Source: Cephalotus follicularis
Taxonomy: Eukaryota; Streptophyta; Magnoliopsida; Oxalidales; Cephalotaceae
NCBI GenBank assembly: GCA_001972305.1
Contig: BDDD01002119.1
Location: forward strand, 204,866 to 268,865
Length of the DNA stretch: 64,000 nucleotides
Direction: 5' to 3'
The stretch's first letter is position 1; every line of letters starts with the position of its first letter. A program made the translations under genes and the position numbers. Below are positions 55,657 to 64,000 of this stretch, one piece after another. The notes under the pieces were generated by a model, which did not search any database, had not been told where the DNA came from, and saw only the letters and a program-made list of their open reading frames with translations.

Positions 55657-56735
55657 CCTTTACCAATTCCAGAGTGGAAGTGGGAGCATGTTACGATGGA
55701 TTTTGTTTTGGGTTTTCCTCTGAATCGGAACCGTCACAACGCCCTGTGGGTTATCGTGGATAGACTCACCAAATCAGCGCACTTTCTACCTACTGATTCT
55801 GCGAGCAAGCTAGCTTGTTTGTATGTGAAGGAGATAGTGAGGCTACACGGTGTTCCAGTCAGCATCGTATGTGATAGAGATGCCATCTTCACTTCCAACT
55901 TTTGGAAGAGATTTCAGACAGCTTTCGGGACGAAGCTGAACCTGAGTACTGCCTTTCACCCTCAGACCGATGGGCAGTCTGAGCGTACCATCCAGACCTT
56001 GGAGGATATGCTACGGGCTTGCTTATTGACTTTGCTGGTACATGGGAGGATCACATTACTTTGATAGAGCTCTCTTATAATAACAGCTATCATTCCAGTA
56101 TCGGCATGGCACCGTTTGAAGCAATGTATGGGAGGAAGTGCATATCTCCTGTTTGTTGGGATGAGGTCGGAGAGCGACCTTTACTCGGGACTGAGTTGGT
56201 GGAAGAGACTTCAGAAAAGATCAGGATGATTAAAGAGAAGCTGCTTGCTGCTCAGAGCCGGCAGAAGAGCTATGTGGACAGTGTCAAGAGGAGGCCTTTG
56301 ACCTTCAGTGTTGGTGATCATGTCTTCTTAAAGGTTTCACCATGGAAGGGCGTACAAAGGTTTGGGAAAAAGGGCAAATTAGCTCCACGCTATATTGGTC
56401 CTTTTGAGATTTTGGAAAGAGTTGGGGAGGTAGCATACCAGCTTGCCTTCCCTCCTGCACTGTCGAACGTGCACGACGTCTTTCATGTATCTATGCTGAG
56501 GAGATATATCCCGGACCCATCACATGTCCTGGATTATGATACTGTTCCTGTATGAGATGACTTATCTTGTGAGGAGTTGCCTGTACGGATTCTAGATTGG
56601 AAGACTCAACCTTTGAGGAACCGAACCATCTCCATGGTAAAGGTTCAATGGCAGTTCCACCAACCGGATGAATCCACGTGGGAACGTGAGGAGCATATCT
56701 GAGAGCGTTACTCGCACTTGTTCTAGTATTGTTTT
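55657..56735 (+). pseudogene. Element B integrase with chromodomain-like tail
   Basis: 55696-56064 encodes the core: [12 protein letters not shown] (first D), [16 protein letters not shown] (second D), [19 protein letters not shown] (E). A one-base shift near 56020 moves to 56019-56555 ([67 protein letters not shown]). After a stop at 56555 come LDWKTQPLRNRTI, VKVQWQFHQPDESTWEREE, and a further stop just before ERY. The DDE triad is intact; three lesions break the frame. The tail marks it as a chromovirus. Confidence 0.93.
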
Positions 56736-56758
56736 TAATTTCGAGGACAAAATTCCTT

Positions 56759-56772
56759 GAATGAGGGCTGGA
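56759..56772 (+). other. Element B polypurine tract
   Basis: GAATGAGGGCTGGA right before the TG of the 3' LTR; interrupted by CT but in place. Confidence 0.75.
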
Positions 56773-56963
56773 TGTAACGCCCGGGATTTTCATATGCTGT
56801 AATTTCACGATGTAAATGTACTTTTATTGTGGAATTAATAAAATGATGGATTTCCCGACTTTGATGATGTTTTCCAAACTCTAATGATATTGATTTTGGA
56901 ATAAAAATGTTAAAGAAATGTTAAAAGGGCAATTTGAAGTAAAACGGCGTTGTTTTGGGAAAA

Positions 56964-57117
56964 ACGCGTCGACCTCTTTTGAACGCATCGATGCCTTCGA
57001 AACAAAGATACGCATGTGAATGCATGTGCATGCACGTCGACGCCTGCGAATAACATCGACGCCTTTCAGGTAAAACGCTATAAGCATCGATGCCTACATA
57101 AAAACGTCGACGTTTAG
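56964..57117 (+). repeat. CRTCGACGCC cluster 1 of LTR B
   Basis: About seven words of the form CGTCGACGCC, CATCGATGCC or CGTCGACGTT in 154 bp. Confidence 0.88.
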
Positions 57118-57870
57118 CGACAAATGACAGACACGTTCTTCTGCTGACAGAATAACGTGCAAGGTGACAACTTAAGGTCACTTTGCAGGTGCCTTGGGGC
57201 ATGGACACTACGTGTTGAACATGCTGGCATATTACCAGGCATGCAGGGGCTAGAAGAGAAGAGATGGCATGACACTTGGGTGTGCATGCAGGCTGAGAGA
57301 TAGTCTCCATCACCTGCTCCTGCAAAGGAAAAGAGACAGAGCTGGGAAAGAGAGAAACTTGGGAAAATGCAATTTGTGAGATGCATGCAACAGACAAGTA
57401 AAGAAAGGGGAGAGTTTCCATAGCATAAATGCTCCTCTTCTCCCCACGGGTTCGGCTAAAAACACCTGAGTGCGAACAAGGAGAGAGGCTCCACCATTGT
57501 TGAGCATTTTAGAGCTTGGAACTTAAAGCTTGTGGGCTAGCAGCAACGGGACGATCCTTGGAGCTGCTGTGGCCAGTTCTAAAACTTAAAGAGGTGGACT
57601 TTCTAGTTCCTAACTTGGAACAAAAAGGTAGGGGAAGCCATAATCATATTCTTGAGCTTAATATTCATGCCTGGACAATGGTTTTGTGCATAGTTTCCAT
57701 GATTATTGAACTGTTTTTGATCACTGGATCAATGCCATGTTATGCTGGGTATGTGATATGTACCTACATGTTGGTTTCCTGGCTTGATTACATGTTGTCT
57801 TGCATGTATATGGACTGTGTTGATTACTGTTTGTCACATCGTGAGGAAGAAGACGACTGGTGCTCGAAAC

Positions 57871-58134
57871 ATGTCGACGCCTTTGAGGAACATCGACGCC
57901 TTTGGGTTATCTGCTTGGATATTGACGTATTATATGCCGACGCCTAAGGTTCCTACCTTAACGCATCGACCCCTTAAGCAATACGCTAACGTTTAAGGTT
58001 CCATACCTTGAGCGTCGATGCGTATAAAATTGGACATCGACGTCTTCAAACAGTGGAAAGCACTGACACTAAGGACTTGAGCGTCAACGCTGCGGGACAA
58101 AGACATCGACGCCTAATAATAGACATCGACGCCT
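57871..58134 (+). repeat. CRTCGACGCC cluster 2 of LTR B
   Basis: About ten words (TGTCGACGCC, CATCGACGCC, GCGTCGATGC, GCGTCAACGC) in 264 bp. Confidence 0.88.
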
Positions 58135-58919
58135 TCTTGTACTGTGTGGAAGCTTTCTTATTTAACGATATGAAACAATCCCGACCCCTATTAGGATGCA
58201 TTTGAGCATTTGTATGCATTGCATGTACACCGTTTACTGCCTGTTTATTGACTGTCTATAAATCTTTTATGATTTCTAAAGTTATGATATTTAGAAATGC
58301 ATATGTGAACTCGGAATACACTGTTTTGAGTACGAAAATATATATTGGTTAATAATGTATTTTCGAACAAACTGGAAAGCGATTTCCACTACTGAATTGT
58401 TTAAAGTATTTTCTATCTATTAGAAATACATATTTCAATGTTATCATCTTCGAAAATAGTTTGAAATAAATTGCCTGTTGTTGATCTAATGATCATTACT
58501 GTACTGTTTACTGCACTGTTTACTGTGACTATTCACTGTTTGCTCTGTGAATTTTATGTGGTTGTGCTTGAGCCACTAGTCTCATGGCGGAGACTGCCAG
58601 CGCCGACTAGTGGCAGGGCTGACCTAGGAACCAGGAGTTGGCTGGGTAACTACTGTACTGTACGGTTGTCTTGCTTGGTTGCCTGGAGTAGGGACCGAAG
58701 TGGGAGTCTAACGTGGGGCCAGGAGTTGGCGGCGTTACACATACTGCCTGCCTGCTTGTGGTCCCTTTGTGGACTTACTGTACTGCCTGCTAGTCCTTCT
58801 CGGATATTACTGTGCCAGTTCATGTAGCCCTGGGCGGGCTACTACTGTACTGTTATTGCATACATATATTTTCATATATATGTCCCTATTGTTATTTTAC
58901 TGTACTGCTAACTTATATA

Positions 58920-58950
58920 TATTTTTTCATATATATATATATATATATAA
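58920..58950. repeat. AT-dinucleotide run in LTR B
   Basis: Mostly TATATA over about 30 bp. Confidence 0.8.
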
Positions 58951-59449
58951 ACTGGTATGTTCTACTGCACTGCATCATCTACGCATACATTTCATGACAT
59001 GCATGTAATGTTGATCCCAAAGTACTCTTATGACTTAGCTGAGTGAGGACAAAGGCTAACCCCCTACTTTACAGATTGATGCAGTGGACCGGCTTGGGAA
59101 TCAATATGGATGAAGTGCAAGTTTCTTTTTAATAATGTTTTACCAGGGGTTATGTCCCCTTTTGGTGTTGTGTACTGTATTTTCCCATTACTAGACTTTT
59201 GATGTTACTGGGTAATGTATTATGGATCACGCTCCGTTTTGTGGGCTTTTAACTATGACAAAATGTATTTGGTAACGTGTAGTATGGGATGCACGTTACG
59301 TGGTTTCAGCTTATGAGTTTTAATGCTTCCGCAACTGATATCTTATTTGAAAAGTTTAAATTTTATGGTATTTGCATAAGCTGAATCTTAATGTTAATTG
59401 CCTTTATTACTTTATGTGTGTCTACCTGAAACCGGGGCGTGACATCTTG

Positions 59450-61287
59450 ACATTAAGCGTCAACACCCAGCACAGACAGTCGATGCTTAGGTGCTAAGTG
59501 TCGACTCCTAGTGCTAAGTGTCGACGCCTAATGCCCTGCCTTAGCCGAATTTCACTATTTTACATGGTTTCTGATTTCAACAGTTTTCTCTCCAAAAGGA
59601 TTTCCATAGGAAGCCTCCCTAAGGCCTTGTAGCTTTTGGAAATCCTATGTGATTACTAAATCAACACTTTTAATGAATTTTCAAGGAAGGTATAAGAAAG
59701 AAATTTCCAATGCCTAAATGGATTTCAAAATGGTTATCAATGAATTTTGAAATGGTTTTCAACATGGTTTTCAATGGATTTTGTAACGGTTTTCAATAGC
59801 TTTCAAAATGATTCTCAACGGATGGTTAGGATTGTTTGATTGGGATGTCTAGACTCGAACATCCTAGTCGAACTACCTCTCCATAGGTTTAACTCCGATA
59901 GGGACCAAAAAACGGTTTACGGTAACGGAAATATGGGTATGGAAACGGTTTTCAAAACGGTTTTGACAGAGTGGATTCTATGTTGTCCTTTACATTAGGT
60001 CCCTATCCTTTAAATGGAAATACGTTACGGGTTACGGGTACGGTATGATTACGGTTGTTTGAGACCTTACAGGGTAACCCATTCATAATCTTCATTTCCA
60101 TCATGAAGAATTATTGATGCAGGCCACATATCATACGGATACGGAATCTTCCCTTTTTGGGTGACTTCGAGCAATCACCGCATATTGGAGGGATACGTTA
60201 TGTCATGCATGACACAGCTCGCAGAGATCTCTATTACGGGCTAGTACCTTCGGGTCCAACATTACGGTACGGTACGGATTATGTGACCGGTGTTATCCTA
60301 TGCTCCACACGGCTATGGCATAGAGAGTGCATGGACGGTGGGGTGTACTATCTCAGGCCGAAGAGGCAGGGGAGTACTTGACCTTACGGATTGTTTGTCC
60401 CCATGGATGATTACGGATTGTTTGTATGGAGTGTCTGTAGGCCTATGGCCTTTGATGTGATTAGGACTAGATAAGTAGACCACCGCTTAGGGACGGTTGG
60501 TATACTGAAGCCGTCCGCAATTGGCAAGTTTCATATACTGTTACAGACACGGCATACTGTTATACTGATGTATACATTGCATATTGTTACACGGTTGCAC
60601 ATATACATTGTGATATTGTTGCATACATAGCATATAGTATACCTACCTGACTATATGTCGCTGACCCATTTCATTGTAATAGAATGGGTCAGGCCCAGGT
60701 GATGGATTGCAGTGAATAAGATTGAGACGGATGGACTTCTATAGCAGGTTATGGATGACAATCATATCTTATATATGGTTTTGTTTATGGATGCTTATAT
60801 GAATTGTATAAGTTGCTTATCAGGGCCTTGTGTATATATAAATGATCTGTACGGATTTATATGCCTTGATGTGCATAAGAGACTTTCCAAAGACTATATT
60901 AGAGACATGTTTTATTTCATTATCGACTTGCCATCTTGTGGCAATGCTTAAGATATGTGTGTTGATGTAATAGATATGGATTAAATTGTGGATTTCCTTC
61001 TACGGGAGTGTGGTTTGCTGACGGTTGAGCCCATATTTATAAAATGTGTTTTTCTTTACAGGGGGTATAGTCCGATAAACGGATACAACATGCCCGATTT
61101 TCGTAAAATTATAAGAGTTAGAATATATATATAAACTAATTATTCTGCTGATGTATTATGATTGATTAAAGTTTTAAATTTATAGCACTTTTTTTTTTGA
61201 GGAATGATTATTATGATATGAATGGATTGAAAGGAAGGTATATCACGTGTCGAGTCGTGGGGATTCCTCGCGGTTCGGGGTGTGACA
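59450..61287 (+). repeat. Element A 3' LTR, second part
   Basis: Resumes after the element B target duplication with GTCGAC words (59450-59525), then the CCATAGGAAGCCTCCCTAAGG, GTTGGTATACTGA and GGGTCAGGCCCAGG blocks, an acceptor-like TTTCTTTACAG at about 61060, and the end GGTTCGGGGTGTGACA. Together with 51893-53145 the LTR is about 3.09 kb. Confidence 0.9.
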
Positions 61288-61642
61288 TACGCTAAGAAGT
61301 AAAGCGTGACGCTGAAGGTCCTTGCCCTAAAGCGTCGATGCCAAGAGATAAGCGTTAACGCGATTCGTGGAACCTGTTAGCGCTAAGGTGGGATGGTCAA
61401 CGCGTCAACGCGCACCCTAGATGTGTGCTCCCAGTGCGTCAACGCCTAAACATTACAACAGATCTAGCTAAAGCACTGACTGAAGATGGGTAAAGCACTG
61501 ACTAAAGATGCGCTAAAGACAGGTGTAGCTCACTGATCGGGGGCCTTGTCACGCCAGCGGTAACGTGTTAAGCATTTCACCATTTCCCCAGGCCTACAAT
61601 GGTAGAAGGAAAGAAAGGGGGACAGGTGTGCATCATATGGGC

Positions 61643-61646
<4 letters not shown>

Positions 61647-61687
<41 letters not shown>
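61647..61687. repeat. (GA)n microsatellite in LTR J
   Basis: About 40 bp of pure GA repeats. Confidence 0.97.
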
Positions 61688-61692
<5 letters not shown>

Positions 61693-62191
61693 CTCCTCCA
61701 TAAAGCACGACTATCTTCTTCTTCAACTTGCACCTTAGGAAAGAGAAAGAAAACAGAGGAAAGAAAAATGGGAGAGAAATGAGAGAGAGATAAACCACTT
61801 TCTCCAAACTTGAACCCAGAAATAAAGGCTTGAAAGCTCGGACCGAGGTTGGAGTCGAACTTGGATTGGATTTTCTATACCAGACTTGGAAGCTCAAAGT
61901 GCTACGGGTCTGTGAAGAAGCGGACTACGGTTCCTAACTTGGAATATGAGGTAGGGATTATATAACTATGTTTTGAGGTCAATTATAGTAAATGTTCATT
62001 TAGTGAAATGCATAAATGGTGGATTGTGAACTACGTAAATGTTGTGTTTGCCATCGATAGATAACCTGTTATGACTATTCTGATTGGAATGGAAATGGAT
62101 TGAGTTGCATGTGTTGTTATGCTTGGTTCCACTGGTGTTAAGACATGGTTGCGTTTGCAAATGGAGAAGACAATGTTCTGGTTCACTGAAC

Positions 62192-62497
62192 TGTCGACGC
62201 TTAGGGGAAAAGTGTCGACCCCTTGGTTTGTTATGCTGAGAATGATGCACAAACATAGGTTAGACGTCGACGCCAACGAAGAAAAATGTTGACACTTAAA
62301 GTTACTGTCTTAAAAAGGCATCAACGTCAAAGAAGAAAATGTTGACGCTTAAGGTTCCTATCTTAACATGTCGACGCCAAAGGTTAACGTTGACGCCTAG
62401 GAGGACTGCCATAAACGTTGATGCCTAGAGGTTATGTGTTGACGCCTAGGAGGACTGCCATAAACGTTGACGCCTAGAGGGTATGCGTTGATGCCAA
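62192..62497 (+). repeat. GTCGACGCC/GTTGACGCC cluster 2 of LTR J
   Basis: About 14 words (TGTCGACGC, CGTCGACGCC, TGTTGACGCTTA, CGTTGACGCCTAG). 62396-62480 contains a local duplication of GGACTGCCATAAACGTTGA with GCCTAGAGG. Confidence 0.85.
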
Positions 62498-63084
62498 AAG
62501 GGTTTGTTTGCATTTTGAGCATATGATTGCCTGCATATTACTATGGATTGATTGTCATTGATTCTAAAGTGTTTTATCATTTTAGAAAAAGCGCATACTT
62601 GATTTTATTATAAATCATTATTTTACATGGAAAATGTTATATTTCAAAAGATTGAAATACTGTTCTAAAGACTGATTATACATTTTGAATAACTGTGTTA
62701 TTTCAAGTATTTTATAATATATAAACTGCTTGAAAACAGATTGATTGTTTGATTGTGATTGGGACTGGTGTTATGTTAGTTGCAGTGGAGGAGATTGTCA
62801 CTGATGGCTAACGGCGGGATTGGGCTCTAGGTGCTAGGAGATGGCTAGGACCACCTATACTGGTTACTTAGCCTTAGTGCGAGTAACGTTGGATTAACTG
62901 ACCTGCTTCGAGTCGGCCAGAGACGGGGCTGAAGTTGGAGTACGACATCTGTGCCAGGAGATGGCGATGCACTTCGTACGTACTGATGGATTAATTGGTC
63001 CTTTGAGACATGATTGATGGATTGTATTTAATATAGCCATTTGGCATGGTTGCTCGTATGTTGATGAATATACATATGTATCCG

Positions 63085-63085
63085 T

Positions 63086-63118
<33 letters not shown>

Positions 63119-63123
63119 TATAG
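63085..63123. repeat. (CATA)n / (TA)n microsatellite
   Basis: ACATACATACATACATACAT followed by TATATATATA, in LTR J. Confidence 0.95.
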
Positions 63124-63393
63124 TGTTTTATATATTACGTTTTGCATCATGATGCATTCATTTGATGACATTTGTTATCGTTGACCTCAAAGTACTTTTA
63201 TATCTTTCCTACTTAGCTAGTGGATTCGGCTAGAACTATCAATTACAGATTGATGCAGTGGGATCGATATTGACAAGCGTGGTATCAACCGAAGAGAAGA
63301 TAGAGTTGTCTTTCATTTTGAGTAATGTTAAAATGGTTAATGTATTGATGGGTAATAGTTCATGCTCCGTTTGAGGGTGATTAACGACGATTA

Positions 63394-64000
63394 TGTCGCG
63401 CCCCAAACCGTGAGGAAACCCCAACGACTCGACACGTGAATACCATCCCTTTAATCCATTCATATCATAATAATCAATCTCCAAAAGTGTTATATATTTA
63501 AAACTTTAAATCAATCATATTATAACAGCGGAATTAATCAATTCATATATATTCTAACTCTTATAATCTCCCGAAAATCGTGCATGATATATTTGTTTAT
63601 TGGATTATACTCCCTGTAAAGAAAAACACATTTTATATATTTGGGCTCAACCCTCAACAATCCACACTCCCGTAGGAGGAAATCAACAATATATCACAAT
63701 AGCAGGACCCATCCATATCCTTTACATCAACACACATATATATTTAGCACTGCCACAAGTCGGCAGGTCAATAGATGAAATAAAACACGTCTCTTATATA
63801 ACATTTGTACATTTACAAAAACTACCTTTATACAAATTAGGTCGGAGAAGATGTAGATCCTTACCTTGCGATTTAGTCCGTCTGATCACTGCTGCGCGTC
63901 ACATGGACCTGAACCTGATCCTGATCCATTTCATTACAATGAAATGGATCAACAACTGAAGGTTGAGTAGGATATACATATGCAAGAAATATATAGAAGT
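63394..64000 (-). repeat. LTR K, minus-strand family-A LTR, cut by window edge
   Basis: The + strand starts TGTCGCGCCCC and continues as the reverse of the end of LTR A: CACGTG near-end block, ATCCATTCATATCATAATAAT, TTATTGGATTATACTCCCTGTAAAG, CTCCCGTAGGAGG, and GACTTGTGG-type block. It interrupts LTR J before its end. The rest lies right of the window. Confidence 0.8.

Larger units (their letters stand above)
53146..59444 (+). mobile_element. Element B: gypsy (Tekay/Del-like chromovirus), internally deleted
   Basis: TG at 53146 to CA at 59444, flanked by GCTTG (53141-53145) and TCTTG (59445-59449), a 4/5 match target duplication. Parts: a 216-bp deleted 5' LTR, perfect primer site, gag remnant with zinc knuckles, RT from the catalytic box on, RNase H, integrase with chromodomain-like tail, polypurine tract, and a full 2,672-bp 3' LTR. 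Capsid, protease and the RT start are missing. It inserted into the 3' LTR of element A. Confidence 0.93.
56773..59444 (+). repeat. Element B 3' LTR (2,672 bp)
   Basis: TGTAACGCCCGGG to ACCGGGGCGTGACA. Motif clusters lie 191-344 and 1098-1361 bp from the start. A donor-like AAG|GTAGGGGA is at about 57628 and an acceptor-like CTTTACAG|ATTGATG at about 59076, preceded by ACAAAGGCTAACCCC. ORFs such as 57516-57947 lie inside and show no domain content. Confidence 0.93.
28074..61287 (+). mobile_element. Element A: gypsy (chromovirus-like) nest host
   Basis: A + strand element with 5' LTR (28074-29071 plus 47460-48107), perfect tRNA-Met primer site, scrambled gag/pol, polypurine tract and 3' LTR (51893-53145 plus 59450-61287). 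Its 5' LTR is split by element C and its 3' LTR by element B. Flanking five bases are GGCGC on the left and TACGC on the right, which agree at only three positions. Both flanks belong to LTR J. The two LTRs share the TGTAATGCCCCGAATAAAAT start and the TTCGGGGYGTGACA end. Confidence 0.85.
61288..63393 (+). repeat. LTR J, right part
   Basis: Continues LTR J after element A: GTCGAC/GCGTCAACGC words to about 61445, a pyrimidine/purine-rich leader, GCGGACTACGGTTCCTAACTTGG with donor-like GAG|GTAGGGA (about 61951), a second motif cluster at 62192-62497, and acceptor-like AATTACAG|ATTGATG at about 63246. It stops at 63393 where LTR K begins. Block order and spacing match LTRs B and I. Confidence 0.75.

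Noticed and set aside
57516-57947. 143-codon open frame
   Set aside because: Lies wholly inside the 3' LTR of element B across a putative splice donor and a motif cluster; no domain content.
61577-61897. 106-codon minus-strand frame with a (LS)n run
   Set aside because: Driven by the GA microsatellite in LTR J; no other coding evidence.

Overview
This window looks like gene-poor nuclear DNA from a flowering plant, probably a eudicot; the species cannot be read from it. It is almost entirely LTR retrotransposons stacked inside one another. Both plant superfamilies are present: Ty1/copia (UBN2-type gag, GAG_pre-integrase, YVDD reverse transcriptase) and Ty3/gypsy (mostly chromodomain-bearing, Tekay/Del-like, plus one Tat-like element with two RNase H domains). 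Every element is broken by stops, frameshifts, deletions or later insertions. I saw no rRNA, tRNA or CRISPR. Only one likely host gene exon is visible, at 17510-17851 on the minus strand.

Layout: 1-4095 is a minus-strand copia element (copia-1) running off the left edge and carrying a small LINE 3' fragment. It sits in the RNase H domain of a second minus-strand copia element (copia-2, 4096-10115), which itself carries a 1,256-bp solo LTR with a perfect target duplication. 10128-16099 is a rearranged block: a Tat-type LTR fragment, then a ~5.2-kb fold-back with two ~1.9-kb inverted arms (each LTR-like leader plus a Transposase_28-like gag) around a Tat-type RNase H/integrase fragment. The block is bounded by 54-bp direct repeats and by an inverted piece of the copia-2 LTR. 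16100-18975 is AT-rich, holding the host exon and a MITE candidate. 18976-19858 is the 5' end of a third copia element, interrupted by a gypsy LTR (19859-22191). That LTR's integrase end is joined head-to-head to an inverted RNase H/integrase segment (22662-23932) ending at a 28-bp perfect palindrome. 24769-26895 is a truncated gypsy LTR abutting a SIRE/Maximus-type copia fragment (26896-27691).

From 27896 to the right edge the window is one nest. LTR J (27896-28073 and 61288-63393) was hit by element A (28074-61287). Element A's 5' LTR was hit by element C (29072-47459, minus strand) and its 3' LTR by element B (53146-59444). Element C holds a 2,511-bp solo LTR (I, 38909-41419) and a pile-up of other LTRs. 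A further minus-strand LTR (K) cuts J at 63394 and runs off the window.

The least expected signal is in the LTRs. Several LTR families carry two clusters of short repeats around a GTCGAC core at nearly the same distances from the LTR start, but the repeated word differs (CAGYCGACTG in I and D, CRTCGACGCC in B and J). Between the clusters lie a conserved splice-donor-like block and, after the second cluster, an acceptor-like block, suggesting an intron inside the LTR. Coordinates of degenerate domains are approximate; LTR ends with TG/CA, primer-binding sites and target duplications are the firmest calls.
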